The position numbers were made by a program, and so were the translations under genes. A model generated the notes under the pieces. The model saw nothing but the letters and a program-made list of their open reading frames with translations. It did no database searches and was not told the DNA's origin. Positions 45,157-57,680 of a stretch of 64,000 bases of DNA are shown in pieces (positions within the stretch are counted from its first letter, which is position 1; each line of letters opens with the position of its first letter). This DNA is from Oscillospiraceae bacterium NTUH-002-81. GTDB taxonomy: Bacteria > Bacillota > Clostridia > Lachnospirales > Lachnospiraceae. Location: assembly GCA_032620915.1 (NCBI GenBank), contig CP136052.1:403001-467000 (forward strand). The letters are read 5' to 3'.

Positions 45157-47256
45157 ATGCAGTTGGTGGTTACAGAGAAGCCCAGCGTAGCACAGGCAAT
45201 TTCCCATGTGATCGGGGCGAAAGAGAGAAAAGACGGTTACATGGAGGGAAACGGATTTCTCGTTTCATGGTGTGTAGGACATCTGGTAGAGCTGGCACAG
45301 CCGGAGATGTATTCAGAAGCATGGAAAAAATGGAGCTATGAGAGCCTGCCCATGATACCGGAGCAGTGGCAGCATGAAGTGAAAAAGGAAACAGCAACGC
45401 AGTATAAAATCTTGAAAAATCTGATGCACGATACAAGAGTTGAAAGTGTGGTGTGTGCCACCGATGCCGGACGGGAGGGAGAACTTATCTTCCGTCTGGT
45501 ATATGAACAGGCAGGCTGCCGGAAACCAATGAAACGCCTGTGGATTTCATCAATGGAGGAGAGTGCAATCCGTGACGGGTTTGAAAACTTAAAGCCGGGA
45601 AGCGATTATGACAGCCTGTACCAGTCTGCACTTTGCAGACAGCAGGCAGACTGGCTGGTGGGATTAAATGGTACGAGATTATTTACTGTACTGTATGGCG
45701 GAAAGGTATTAAAGGTGGGCAGAGTACAGACGCCCACCCTTGCCATGCTGGTAGACCGTGAAGTGAAGATTATGAATTTTGAAAAAGAGCAGTATTACAT
45801 GGCTCATATTCTGATGGATGGGATAGATGCCATGACAGAACGGATTGACGATAAGGCAAGGGCAGAAAGTATTGCTGCAGCGTGTGAAAGTCAGAGTGGA
45901 GTGGTTCGTTCCGTTATAAAGGAAAATAAAAGCGTTGCACCACCAAAACTTTATGACCTTACCACGCTTCAGCGGGATGCCAACCGTATCTTTGGTTTTA
46001 CTGCAAAGCAGACATTGGAGTACACCCAGAGCCTTTATGAGAAAAAGCTGGTCACTTATCCGAGAACGGACAGCCAGTATTTATCCGATGATATGGAAGA
46101 AACTGCAAAAGCGGTAATCGGGGCAGTTTATCAGGCGATTCTCTTTGAGGAACAGACCGGAGCAGAGCCGGATATAAAAAGAGTGTTGAACAGTACAAAA
46201 GTGACCGACCACCATGCAATTATTCCCACCATAGAAATTACAAAGACAGACCTTTCCGCTGTGCCGGAGGGAGAAATGAAAATCTTATCCCTTGTCGCTA
46301 ATCGTCTGTTATGTGCAACCGGGAAAAAGCAGTTGTATGAAACGGTAAAAGCAGAGTTTTCCTGCGGTGGTTACAGCTTTCATGTATCCGGAAAAACGGT
46401 TCTGCAGAACGGGTGGAAAGAATTTGAAGCAGCATTGAAACGTACCTACCGGGTAGAAAAAACAGATGAGGATAAGGAAGAGAAGAAACTGCCGGAGCTT
46501 TCTGAAGGCATGACGTTTCCAGTTATCCAGACAAAGGTAACAGAGCATTTCACGCAGCCTCCCAAACATTTTACCGAGGACAGCCTGCTTTCTGCGATGG
46601 AACGTGCCGGAGCAGAGGATATGGGCGATGAGGTGGAACGCAAAGGACTTGGCACACCTGCCACCAGAGCTGACATTATTGAAAAGCTGGTCAAAGACGG
46701 TTTTGTGAAACGGGAGAAAAAGCAGATGCTTCCCACCGAGGACGGGATGAAGCTCATTACTGTTCTGCCGGATATGGTAAAATCCCCGAAGCTTACAGCA
46801 GATTGGGAGAATACGCTGACTTTGGTTGAAAAAGGCGAATACACCATGCAGGAGTTCATGGATGGCATTGAAGATATGGTGCGGGAGCTGGTGCAAACCT
46901 ACCACAGTATCAGTGACGATCAGAAGTCTTTGTTTGGAACGATGCAGGAAGTGCTTGGAAAATGCCCGAAATGCGGCAGCGATGTAGTAAAAGGAAAATT
47001 CGGTGCTTACTGCAAACAAAAATGCGGCATGAATGTGGGTAGGGCAATGGGAGCAACGTTTTCCGATACACAGATGAAAAGTCTGCTTGAAGGGAAAAAG
47101 ACCCTTGTGAGAGGATTAAAAGGGAAAAAGGGAAGCTACGATGCGTACCTGATTCCGGAGGGAATTGAGGATTATTCTTATATCAAAGACGGAAAGGAAA
47201 TCAAAGGTTCGCAGTACAAATTCAAGATGGAATTTCCACCGAGAAAAAGCAAGTGA
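45157..47256 (+). CDS. topB: DNA topoisomerase III
   Basis: A type IA topoisomerase of 699 residues. The Toprim domain begins MQLVVTEKPSVAQAISHVIG and continues CATDAGREGELIFRLVY. The active-site tyrosine region is KLVTYPRTDSQYL (about residues 302-314). A C-terminal zinc-finger-like domain has CPKCGSDVVKGKFGAYCKQKCG. ICE-encoded TopB proteins resolve or relax transferred DNA, and in some elements are needed for transfer. AGGAGGAATAAGGT precedes ATG 45157. It is intact and is transcribed with DUF4366 (3-bp gap). Confidence 0.93.
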   Translation: MQLVVTEKPSVAQAISHVIGAKERKDGYMEGNGFLVSWCVGHLVELAQPEMYSEAWKKWSYESLPMIPEQWQHEVKKETATQYKILKNLMHDTRVESVVCATDAGREGELIFRLVYEQAGCRKPMKRLWISSMEESAIRDGFENLKPGSDYDSLYQSALCRQQADWLVGLNGTRLFTVLYGGKVLKVGRVQTPTLAMLVDREVKIMNFEKEQYYMAHILMDGIDAMTERIDDKARAESIAAACESQSGVVRSVIKENKSVAPPKLYDLTTLQRDANRIFGFTAKQTLEYTQSLYEKKLVTYPRTDSQYLSDDMEETAKAVIGAVYQAILFEEQTGAEPDIKRVLNSTKVTDHHAIIPTIEITKTDLSAVPEGEMKILSLVANRLLCATGKKQLYETVKAEFSCGGYSFHVSGKTVLQNGWKEFEAALKRTYRVEKTDEDKEEKKLPELSEGMTFPVIQTKVTEHFTQPPKHFTEDSLLSAMERAGAEDMGDEVERKGLGTPATRADIIEKLVKDGFVKREKKQMLPTEDGMKLITVLPDMVKSPKLTADWENTLTLVEKGEYTMQEFMDGIEDMVRELVQTYHSISDDQKSLFGTMQEVLGKCPKCGSDVVKGKFGAYCKQKCGMNVGRAMGATFSDTQMKSLLEGKKTLVRGLKGKKGSYDAYLIPEGIEDYSYIKDGKEIKGSQYKFKMEFPPRKSK

Positions 47257-47271
47257 AAAGGAGACAGAAAA

Positions 47272-47634
47272 ATGAATACAGAAATGAAAAAGACCGTTGT
47301 TTACAGCACCGGAGATAAAATTTTAAACATTATGAAAGAGCAGGATATGGATATTCCAGAACTTTCTTTGCGGTGCGGTGTCAGGGAAGATGTATTGATG
47401 GATATTCTGGCAGGTATCCGGGAAGCAGATATAAGTACGCTCTGCAAAATTGCAGACGGACTGGAGATTTGTGTACGGGAGCTTTGCCCTGATGAAGAAA
47501 GCTATGTCGTTCCGGTGGAAAAAGATATCCTTGCAAAGCTCATTGTGATCAGCGAGCTGAAGGAGATGGAATTGGAGGAGCTGATTGGCACAATTCTGGA
47601 AAACGGTATCGAAGAACACGGTTTTTATGAATAA
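47272..47634 (+). CDS. HTH (XRE-like) protein
   Basis: A 120-residue protein with a compact helix-turn-helix region (about residues 15-68; ILNIMKEQDMDIPELSLRCG, then DILAGIREADISTLCKIADG). An acidic leucine-rich C-terminal helix (LAKLIVISELKEMELEELIG) may dimerise. It probably regulates the downstream helicase or tra block. AAAAGGAGACAGAAAA precedes the ATG; it starts 15 bp after topB. Confidence 0.65.
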   Translation: MNTEMKKTVVYSTGDKILNIMKEQDMDIPELSLRCGVREDVLMDILAGIREADISTLCKIADGLEICVRELCPDEESYVVPVEKDILAKLIVISELKEMELEELIGTILENGIEEHGFYE

Positions 47635-48616
47635 GGCGGCGGGGGTTATCCCCTCCGTCATTTTGGAGGAATGCTTATGGTAACAAAATATCAGATGATT
47701 TCCTATCTGGCGGAGGATACCGCAAAAGAGATAGCGAAAAACGGGCAGGAGTGGACAAGGTATCTGACTACCGCTGCAAGGCTTTATAAATATCCGTTCA
47801 ATGAACAGATACTTATTTTTGCACAACGACCGGATGCAACAGCCTGTGCGTCCCTTGAACTATGGAATGAGAAGATGAATTGCTGGGTAAACCGTGGAGC
47901 AAAGGGAATTGCCCTGCTGGATACGGAAAATTCCTATACAAGATTGAAATATGTTTTCGATGTGTCCGACGTACATAAGGCAAGGCGGATAGGACGTGAT
48001 CCGAATTTGTGGGAGTTGCGTGAGGAGCATAAAGAAACAGTCCTGGCACAGCTTGAAAAGACATACGGAGAAACGGATAAAAACAGCTCCTTTGAACAGC
48101 GGATAATGGAAATATCCAATCGGATTGCTTTGGATTATTATGAAGAACTTCTGCCGGAAATCGAATATGTGAAAGAGGGCAGCTTTTTAGAGGAACTGGA
48201 CGAGTTAAATGTAGGTGTCAGGCTTCGTGATACGCTTTCTTCCAGTATTGCTTACACCATACTGTCACGATGCGGTGCAGATATGGAACTGTGGAAAGAC
48301 GAGCAGGGATTTGAATATATCAGCGACTTTAATACGATGAAAACCCTGTCTGTTGTTGGTACAGCCACCACAGATATGTGCAAGCCGCTTTTAATGGAGA
48401 TAGGCAGAACCATAGGAGCGTATGACCGCCAGATTGCCCGCAGGAAGGCACAGGAAAAAGCTAATGCAGGACGCACACAAACTTCTTTGGAAAATACGGA
48501 GAAAGTGCTTGCAAATGAAGCAGATACAGACTATAATGCTTTAAAGCGTGAAAGCGAAAAGGAGCTACAAAACAATCAGGAGATAGAAATACAGAGCAAA
48601 AAGGAGGATGCGGCAC

Positions 48617-48967
48617 ATGAAACTGACATACGAAAAGAACGGGGATTATCTGATTCCGAACCTGACAGCGAACGAGGAACCGGAGGGAACGCTGACGAAG
48701 TACGGTATGATGCGGAAGAACTTCTTACAGGAACACCGGAAAGGGATTTATCAGGGCATGATACTGGCGGGCGAGCTGAAAGCACACTGTCTGGAGATAC
48801 AGGAGCAGGCAGAGCAGAGAATGGAAGCCCTGAGCGAACAGATGGCGAAAGCAGAGGGAGTGAACGAGGAACTGAAAGCAGCCGATCAGATGAAGTGGGT
48901 AGCGAAGATGAACAACATCAGACATTCAGCGGAGGAGATCGTGCTGACGGAACTGATTTACAGTTAG
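48617..48967 (+). CDS. tnpV: TnpV-like protein nested out of frame in the helicase gene
   Basis: A 116-residue protein (MKLTYEKNGDYLIPNLTANE to AEEIVLTELIYS) of the transposon-encoded TnpV family (named after Tn4451-type elements; function not established). It is read in the +1 frame within the helicase linker. AAGGAGG at 48601-48607 stands 9 bp before ATG 48617; the ATG at 48608 is too close to that site. The helicase frame across the same bases is low complexity (Glu, Gly, Ser, Asp, Arg), whereas this frame reads as an ordered helical protein. The two coding frames therefore share about 350 bp. Confidence 0.75.
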   Translation: MKLTYEKNGDYLIPNLTANEEPEGTLTKYGMMRKNFLQEHRKGIYQGMILAGELKAHCLEIQEQAEQRMEALSEQMAKAEGVNEELKAADQMKWVAKMNNIRHSAEEIVLTELIYS

Positions 48968-51323
48968 AAAATGACATACAGGAAGAAGAAATACCAGAAC
49001 CGGATAGTGGAGAACATTCATTATCCGGTTCTTTTTTTCCGAAGCTGTCTGAAACAGAGCAGGGGGAGGACTTACAGCGTGGTATTTTATGCAGTGATGA
49101 GTTCCTGAAGCATAAAAGACCGGAAATAGCTGGGTATTTTCAGATAGAGCAGGATGCAAAGATTCAGGCGGATTATCTGAGAAATTCGTTCCGCATGGAA
49201 GAATACACCGAGTTCAATATCGGGGAAATGCGGGGCGGCTACCGTGCCGATGAGGACGGTATTACCTTATGGAAAGGCAATTATCTGACCCGTGAAGCGG
49301 AAAGCAGGCTGTCATGGGAGGAAGCACGTTTTCTTGTCAATTCCTATATGGAGGACGGAGTATATCTTCTTCCAGGAGAAACCGCAGAGCGGATTGAAAC
49401 AGCGGGAATGTACCAGCAGCTTGACTTATTTTCCATGTTTACGGAGCAGGCTGGCAATCTTGCCATGAAACAGGCGGAAACAGTGACACCGATACGGTCA
49501 GAAACAAAGATACCGCCGGAGCAGATAGCGGATATTCTGCGGAGCGGCGGAGGCAGGGATAACAGCAGAAAGCGTATCTACACCAAATATCAGCAGGGAA
49601 AGACACCGGAGGAGATGGCTGCTTTCTTACAGAAAGAGTATGGAACAACCGGAAAGGGCTTTGAATTTGACGGAAAGCAGTTAGCGGTATGGTTCAATGA
49701 GGATGGGATGCGTGTCGGATATGGCACATCGACAGAGCGTCCGGTGCTTCAGATGAACTGGCAGGAGGTGGAAGCAAAAATCCGCTCACAGGTAGTAAAC
49801 GGTACCTATATGGGAGCAAATGAAGCTTATCTGACTGACGAAGCAGAACGTGACCGGATTGCAGGGCATCTCTTTTTCTTTTTCCGGGATGGCATGGGAG
49901 AACTGCCGGAGGAGCTTGGGCTAAAAGCAGGAAATTATCCGGAGGCTCATGCAAGAATGATAGAATACCTTTCTACAAAAGAAGGAGTTGAGCTTGTGGC
50001 TTCCCACATGGATCAGGCACTTCATCAGCTTGAAACCGGAGAGAAAAAGCTACGTTTCCGTTCAGTTATGCCAAAAGAGGAGCTGCGGGAGGAACTTGAC
50101 AATCTGCTGATAGAAAAACAAATCTTTCCAACCGCAGACCATGTGGAAATAAAAAGGGAGGATTTTATTACTCAGGACGAGATAGACCATAATCTTGGCA
50201 GGGGAAGTGGATATTCACATGGTTCTTTCCGCATCTATGATTATTTTCAGGAAAAGCATGACAGCAAAGAAGCAGCGGAATTTCTGAAAAAAGAATATGG
50301 CATTGGAGGCGGCTCTCATGCACTTGCCGGAGCAGACCATAGCTGGCAAGACCACAACTTTAAAGGGATTGAATTAAAAAAGGGAAATATCTGCGAACCT
50401 TATGCGAAAGTGCTGCTGTCTTGGAAAGTAGTCGAAAAGCGTATCCGAAAGCTGGTGGCGGAAGATAAGTATTTATCTCCGGCAGGGAAAGAAGCCTATG
50501 CCCGGTACAAAGAGGAAGAAGCACAGAAAGCGCTGGAAAAAGCACAGGCGGTAATAGAACGGAAAACGAAGGTTGCCTGTAAAGAAGCCATTGAACGGAC
50601 GATTTCGGAAAAATTTGACGGGTATCGTCTGCCGAAAGATACACCGGATGAAGTAATCCGAAAATATGGTAGCGAGCGTGTCAGCTATGTACTTGCCAAT
50701 ACTGTCATGCACCTGACGCACGATGGCAGATTTTCTCCCGACAATAAGGCATGGGCAAAAGAAATAGAACCGTATGCCAAGTATGAGAACCGTGATTTGA
50801 TTGTTTCTTCCCATCCGGCGGTCTTAAATGGATTTATCAATCAGACAAGACGGTATATGGAGCAGGAAAAGGAGATTGCGGCACAGCAGATTACCATTGA
50901 CGGGCAGTTGTGTTTAAAGATTGATGAATGGAAGTCGGAAGAAAATAACTATGTGCTTGGAAATTCCATGCAGGACAATGCGTTCTTTTACGTACTCATA
51001 AACGAAAATGTCCATTTTGAATATGATTACAAACCGAGCAGGGAAGAAATTGAAAACGATTATTTGAATCTCATTGCAATGGAAGATATAGACCGACACG
51101 AAGCGGAGGTATTTTCACGCATTGAAGGAACGGAAGATGTAGCGGAAACAGAATCACGATTCTCAGTTGAGGAAACCAGCGATGCCTTTGAGCCGGGACA
51201 GGATTTTGCAGTATGGGATCATGGCAGGGAAGATTATTATATAAAAGAGGACGGTACAATTCCCACCTTTGAAACAAAAGAGGAAGCGGAACACTATCTG
51301 CAAAGCATGGAACCGGACACTTC

Positions 51324-51338
51324 TGGACACGATGTCCA
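51324..51338. repeat. ICE palindrome copy 8
   Basis: Exact 15-mer inside the helicase gene, in frame as TSGHDVQKS, just before the methylase domain. Confidence 0.85.
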
Positions 51339-54300
51339 AAAGTCAGTGGAAGAACCTGCCATAGAAAAGCCTGTGAAGCAGCCTGCACCAAAGATTGATA
51401 AATCCAATGCGGTCAATTTCCACATTACAGACGATGCGTTAGGAGCAGGCAGTGCGAAAGAGAAATTCCGACGAAATATAGAAGCAATCCGTACTTTGGA
51501 AAAGGTGGAGAGCGAGAACCGTATCGCCACACGGTCGGAACAGCAGATTTTATCACAGTATGTTGGCTGGGGCGGGCTTGCCGATGCCTTTGATGAAAGC
51601 AAATCTGCATGGGCGGGAGAATATCAGCAGTTAAAGGAATTGTTATCGTCGCAGGAGTACGCTTCTGCAAGGGAAAGCACCTTAAATGCCCACTATACCA
51701 GTCCTGCCATTATCCGCAGTATTTATGATACCTTAGACCGTATGGGATTTGAAAAGGGGAATGTATTAGAGCCTGCAATGGGTATCGGAAATTTCTTCGG
51801 AATGCTGCCGGAGAAGATGCAGGAAAGCCGACTTTATGGTGTGGAGCTGGATGGTATTACGGGCAGGATTGCAAGACAGCTCTATCCGAAAGCGGATATT
51901 AAAATATCCGGTTTTGAAAAAACAGACTATCCGAATGATTTTTTTGATGTAGCAGTCGGCAACGTGCCATTCGGACAGTATAAGGTAGCGGATAAACAAT
52001 ATGATAAAAATAATTTCCTGATTCATGATTATTTCTTTGCAAAGACATTAGATAAAGTCCGTCCCGGCGGTGTGGTTGCTTTTGTTACCAGTAAGGGAAC
52101 AATGGATAAAAAAAAAGTCCGGAGGTCAGAAAGTATCTGGCTCAGCGAGCGGAGCTTATGGGGGCGGTCAGACTTCCGAATACAGCATTTAAGGAAAATG
52201 CAGGGACAGAAGTCACTTCGGATATTTTGTTTTTTAAGAAGCGTGACCGTGTGATGGACATAGAACCGGATTGGGTACATTTATCAGAAGATGCAAACGG
52301 TATCGCCATGAATACCTACTTTGCGGAACACCCGGAAATGATTGTTGGGAAGATGGAAATGGTCAGCGGTCCCTATGGCATGGAAAGCACCTGCCAACCG
52401 GATGCCACAAGACCGTTTGCAGAGCAGTTAATGGATGCGGTCAGCCGGATTGACGGGGAAATCGAAGCAGTGGAGACGGACGAGCTTGCGGATGAGCTGG
52501 CAGATGCCACCATTCCGGCAGACCCGGACGTAAAGAATTACAGCTACACACTGGTGGAAGATAAGGTATATTACCGTGAAAATTCCATTATGAAGCCTGT
52601 GGATATGTCAGAATCCATGCAGGAACGCATAAAAGGCATGGTAGGAATCCGAAACTGTACGCAAGAGCTTATCAATTTGCAGTTGGAAGAATATCCGGAT
52701 ACTGTGATTAAGGAAAAGCAGAAAGAATTGAATACCCTTTATGATACGTTCAGCAGAAAATACGGTTTAATCAATTCCCAGACCAACAAAAGAGCCTTTA
52801 ATCAGGACAGCAGCTATTGTCTGTTATGTTCTCTGGAAAAGCTGGATGACGAGGGAAATTTCAAAGGCAAAGCGGATATGTTCACGAAACGTACCATTAA
52901 GAAAGCGGAAGTGGTTACAAGCGTGGATACAGCAACGGAAGCTCTGGCAGTATCTTTATCAGAAAAAGCAAAAGTTGACCTTTCTTATATGGCGGAGCTG
53001 ACCGGAAAAAGAGATTGATACAATCAAAGAAGAACTGACGGGCATTATCTTTCAGAATCCGGTCACAGACAGGTGGGAAGCAGCGGACGAGTATTTAAGC
53101 GGCAATGTCCGGGATAAGTTGCAAACAGCGAAGATTTACGCCGAAAACCACCCGGAATACAACATAAATGTGCAGGCACTTACACAGGTGCAGCCCACAG
53201 AACTGGATGCCAGCGAGATTGAGGTGCGTATCGGTGCCACATGGGTTGAACCGAAATATATTGAAGATTTCATGCGTGATGTTTTTGAAACACCGCAGCA
53301 TCTCTTCAACCGGAATACAATGGGGATTCAGTATTCCGATGTGACAGGACAGTGGAATGTAAAAGGAAAAAGTGCGGATTACGGAAACAGTCTTGTAAAT
53401 ATGACTTATGGTACAAACCGGAGAAATGCTTATCAGATTTTAGAGGATTCTCTGAATTTAAAGGACAGCCGGGTGTACGATACCGTGATAGAGGACGGAA
53501 AGGAAACGAGAGTCCTGAATAAAAAGGAAACCATGATTGCCAGTCAGAAACAGGAGGCAGTCCGGGAAGCCTTTAAGAACTGGGTATTTGAAGATCAGGA
53601 ACGTAGACAGGACTTGGTGGCGAAATATAACAAGCTCTTTAATTCTACCAGACCAAGAGAATATGACGGTTCCCATTTGAAATTCCCTGGCATGACACCG
53701 GACATCGACCTTAGACCGCACCAGTTAAATGCGGTGGCACACCAGCTTTACGGGGACAATACCCTGCTTGCTCATTGTGTGGGAGCAGGAAAGACTTTTG
53801 AAATGATTGCTGCAGCAATGGAAAGCAAGCGGTTAGGGTTATGCCAAAAGAGCCTGTTCGTTGTTCCCAATCATTTGACGGAACAGTGGGCGAGTGACTT
53901 TTTGCGGTTATATCCCGGAGCAAATATTTTAGCGGCAACGAAGAAAGATTTTGAGCCAGCCAACCGGAAGAAATTCTGTTCCAGAATCGCCACCGGAGAT
54001 TATGATGCTGTCATTATCGGGCATAGCCAGTTTGAAAAAATCCCGTTGTCGCAGGAAAGACAGATAGGCATTATCGAAAGACAGATTGATGAGATTGAGC
54101 TTGCCATAGAGCAGGCGAAAGCAGATAACGGGGAGCGTTACACCATTAAGCAGATGGAAAAGTCCAGAAAATCCCTTATGACAAGACTGGAAAAACTCAA
54201 CGATACTTCCCGGAAAGATAATGTTGTAACCTTTGAGCAGTTAGGTGTGGACAGGCTGTTTGTAGATGAAAGTCACAATTATAAGAACCTTTTTCTATAC

Positions 54301-56503
54301 ACGAAAATGCGGAATGTGGCGGGCATTGCACAGACGGAAGCACAGAAGTCCTCCGATATGTTTGCTAAGTGCCAGTACCTTGATGAGCTGACTGGCGGAA
54401 AGGGCATTACGTTTGCTACGGGTACGCCGATCAGCAACAGTATGACGGAGCTTTACACCAATATGCGGTATCTTCAGTATGGTACGCTTCAGAAGATGGG
54501 ATTAGGGCATTTTGACAGTTGGGCAGCTTCTTTTGGAGAAACACAGACCGCCATTGAGCTGGCACCGGAGGGAACAGGATACCGGGCAAAGACAAGATTT
54601 GCAAAATTCTTCAATCTGCCGGAGCTGATTGCACTTTTCAAGGAGAGTGCGGATATCCAGACACCGGATATGTTAAAGCTGCCTGTGCCGGAAGCAGAAT
54701 ATGAGAACGTGGTGCTGAAACCCAGCGAATATCAGAAAGAGATGGTAACATCGCTGGCAGATCGGGCGGAGGCAGTGCGTAACAGACTGGTAGAGCCGCA
54801 TCAGGATAATATGCTCAAGATTACCAACGATGGAAGAAAACTGGCACTCGACCAGCGTCTGATCAACGATATGCTCCCCGATGAGGAACATTCCAAAGCA
54901 AAAACCTGTGTGGATAAGGCATTTGAGATTTGGGAAGATACCAAAGGGGAGAAATCAGCACAGCTTATTTTCTGTGATTTATCGACACCGAAAGGAGATG
55001 GTACATTTAATGTCTATGAGGATATAAGAAATAAACTGATGGAAAAAGGTGTTCCCGCAGAAGAAATCGCCTTTATACATCAGGCAAATACGGAGCTTAG
55101 GAAAGCGGAGCTGTTCAGTAAGGTAAGAAGCGGACAGGTTCGTTTTTTATTGGGTTCTACTGCAAAAATGGGAGCCGGGACAAACGTGCAGGACAGACTG
55201 ATTGCTCTGCACCACCTCGATGTACCGTGGCGTCCGTCTGATATTGAACAGCAGGAGGGGCGTATTTTGCGGCAGGGCAACAGGAATCCAAAGGTTAAGA
55301 TTTTCCGGTATGTGACAGAGGGAACATTTGACAGCTACTCATGGCAGCTTATCGAGAATAAGCAGAAATTTATCGGTCAGATTATGACAAGCAAATCTCC
55401 GGTGCGAAGTTGTGAGGATGTGGACGAAGCAGCACTTTCTTATGCAGAGGTTAAGGCTCTGGCAACGGGGAATCCCTATATAAAAGAAAAGATGGATTTG
55501 GATATTCAGGTCAGCAAGCTGAAACTGATGAAAGCCAACCACACCAGTCAGAAATACCGTCTGGAGGACAACATTGCAAAGCATTATCCACAGCAGATAA
55601 CCATTCTGAAGGAGCGTATCAGTGGCTTGCAGGCAGATATTCAGACTGCAAAAACCAATCTCCCAGCAGATAAGGAGTTTTTCTCTATGAGGGTCGGGAA
55701 TAAGGTCTATACGGATAAAAAAGAAGCCGGAACTGCACTTGTGGAGATGTGCAAAGAAATCAAGAGCGTTAATGCTCCGGCAGTCATTGGAGAGTATGCA
55801 GGCTTTAAAATGGCGGTGTCCTTTGATTCCTTTAACCATAAATTCGTTATGAACATCAAAGGACAGCTCAGTCATAATCTGGAGATTGGTGTTGACCCGC
55901 TGGGTAACATTTCCCGTATCAACCATGCGTTGGAAGCCATGACAAAGGAACTGGCAGAAGCATCCACAAAGCTGGAGAATGTGGAGCGTCAGCTTGAAAC
56001 AGCGAAGGTAGAGGTTACAAAGCCATTTGCACAGGAAGCAGAGCTTTCAGAGAAGTTAGACCGCCTTTCTGCCTTAAATGCCCTGCTCAATATGGACGAA
56101 AAGGGAGATGACGGAATAGGTATGGAAGATGATAAATCGGAACTGGGTACTGAGCAGGTGGCAGATACCAGAAAACCGTATCCCATAGAAAATACCCGAC
56201 ATAATTATGCTGTGGAGAATGGAAATCCGCAGGGAATGAGGCTCACAGCAGCGATGGCGGATAAGCCGGCACAGAGGGTATCCTTGAAAGAAAAGCTTGA
56301 GACTATGAAAGTAAAGGCTGCGGGGAATAATATAGAAAATTCCGTGCAAAGAGATAAGGGGAAGGAGGAGTATTTGTAATTATTATATTTCTTTTTATGC
56401 AAATATGAAATATAATATTAGTTCAAGGGAAATATAGTGATAGAGCGATTTGGAAAAAGCTAAAGAGAAATGGAGACAACGTAATACATAAAAATGGAAA
56501 TTG

Positions 56504-56530
56504 AATTTGTCAGACACTGTCTGACAAATT
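56504..56530. promoter_or_regulatory. 27-bp palindrome upstream of the YhcG-type gene
   Basis: AATTTGTCAGACA (56504-56516) and TGTCTGACAAATT (56518-56530) are perfect arms around one C, 15 bp before the start codon at 56546. An operator, or a site recognised by the gene product, is possible. Confidence 0.6.
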
Positions 56531-56545
56531 CGGAAAGGATATATT

Positions 56546-57575
56546 ATGAATGATTTAGAGCAGACAAATATGCTTCAGCCATTGGTGGATGAGATTGAAA
56601 CAGCAGTTTCAAATGCCAAAAAAGAGATAGCTGAAAAAGTAAACAGTGTAATTACAGAGACGTATTGGAAAATCGGAAAATATATTGTTGAGTTTGAGCA
56701 GGATGGAAATGTTAAAGCAGCATACGGTTCAAAATTATTAACAACACTCTCGCATCAATTAACTTTGCGATTGGGACGAGGATACAGCCGCCCAAACCTC
56801 AACAATATGCGGAAGTTTTATCTTTGTTATGAGAATTGTCAGACGGTGTCTGACAAATTGACATGGTCGCATATTTGTGAGCTGATAAAGATTGATGATG
56901 AATTAGAAAGAAGTTTTTACGAAAAAGAATGTTATAAGGAAAAGTGGGATGTAAGAACACTCAGGCGACAGATGGATTCCGCTTTGTTTCTTAGATTAGC
57001 TACAAGCAGAGATAAAGAAGGAATTCTGGCACTTGCCAGAGAGGGAATTACTTATGACAAGCCAGAGGATGTTATCAAGGATACTTACACATTAGAATTT
57101 TTGGGACTTCCGGAGAAAGAGCGTTATAGTGAGGAAGACTTGGAGCAGAAAATAATAGATAATCTCCAAAAATTCTTGTTGGAATTAGGAAAAGGATTTA
57201 CCTTTGTGGGCAGGCAGTATCCCTTTAACTGTAAACAATATTCATTACCATGTGGACTTGGTATTTTACCACAGAATTTTGAAATGCTTTGTGCTGATTG
57301 ATTTAAAGAAAAATTCCGTCCAGCATATAGACATCGGTCAGATGAATATGTATATGGGGTATTTCGCAAAAGAAGAAAATATGGCAGATGATAACCCACC
57401 GATTGGCATTATCCTGAGTCATAACAAAGATGAACTGCTTGTAGAATATGCAACTTACGGTATGGACAGCAATTTATTTGTTTCAAAATATGAATTGTAT
57501 CTGCCAAATCGCAATGAACTCCAAAAATTAGTGAACAATATTTTAGAGAAGGATACAGAAAAGAAAGAAGAGTAA
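56546..57575 (+). pseudogene. YhcG-type PDDEXK nuclease (DUF1016), one +1 frameshift
   Basis: A 342-residue protein after removing one base near 57221-57226 (CCCTTT). The N-terminal DUF1016 domain (about residues 10-165; LTLRLGRGYSRPNLNNMRKF, LTWSHICELIKIDDELERSF) precedes the YhcG PDDEXK nuclease (about 175-335; FTFVGRQYPLTVNNIHYHVD, VDLVFYHRILKCFVLIDLK). Catalytic Asp and the LIDLK lysine are present. The family contains defence-associated or DNA-repair nucleases and is frequent on mobile elements. GGAAAGGAT precedes the start. A palindrome lies upstream and a near copy of it lies inside the gene. Confidence 0.82.
56834..56859. repeat. Second copy of the YhcG palindrome, inside the gene
   Basis: AATTGTCAGAC and TGTCTGACAAATT around GG, coding CQTVSDKL within the YhcG protein. 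Confidence 0.6.
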
Positions 57576-57619
57576 TAAAAAAGCAATCTAAAAAAGATGC
57601 AAATTGAATAGGCATATCG

Positions 57620-57650
57620 AAAAAGACAATCAGAGATGGTTGTCTTTTTT
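57620..57650 (+). terminator. Terminator after the YhcG-type gene
   Basis: AAAAAGACAA (57620-57629) pairs with TTGTCTTTTT (57640-57649), ending in a T6 run. Confidence 0.75.
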
Positions 57651-57680
57651 GCGTGGAAAAAAAGAAAGGACAATCGAATT

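Larger units (their letters stand above)
47677..56379 (+). pseudogene. Giant DNA methylase/SNF2 helicase of the ICE, two frameshifts
   Basis: One polypeptide of about 2,900 residues, broken on paper at an A9 run (52108-52116) and an A5 run (53006-53010). An ArdC-like N-terminus (about residues 1-110) is followed by a low-complexity Glu/Gly/Ser/Arg linker (about 310-430) that overlaps tnpV. LPD-type regions, the TSGHDVQKS palindrome insert (about 1214), an N6-adenine methylase-like domain (about 1245-1480; EPAMGIGNFF, motif IV as NVPFG) and a superfamily 2 helicase (about 2010-2590; [36 protein letters not shown]) follow. ATG 47677 has GGAGGA 6 bp upstream. Correcting both runs gives 8,700 bp, an exact codon multiple. 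It probably processes or protects transferred DNA. Confidence 0.85.

Noticed and set aside
52158..53018. Separate genes after the methylase domain (starts at 52158 and 53119)
   Set aside because: These are pieces of one helicase protein separated by homopolymer length errors; no ribosome sites precede them and the joined sequence reads as one family member.
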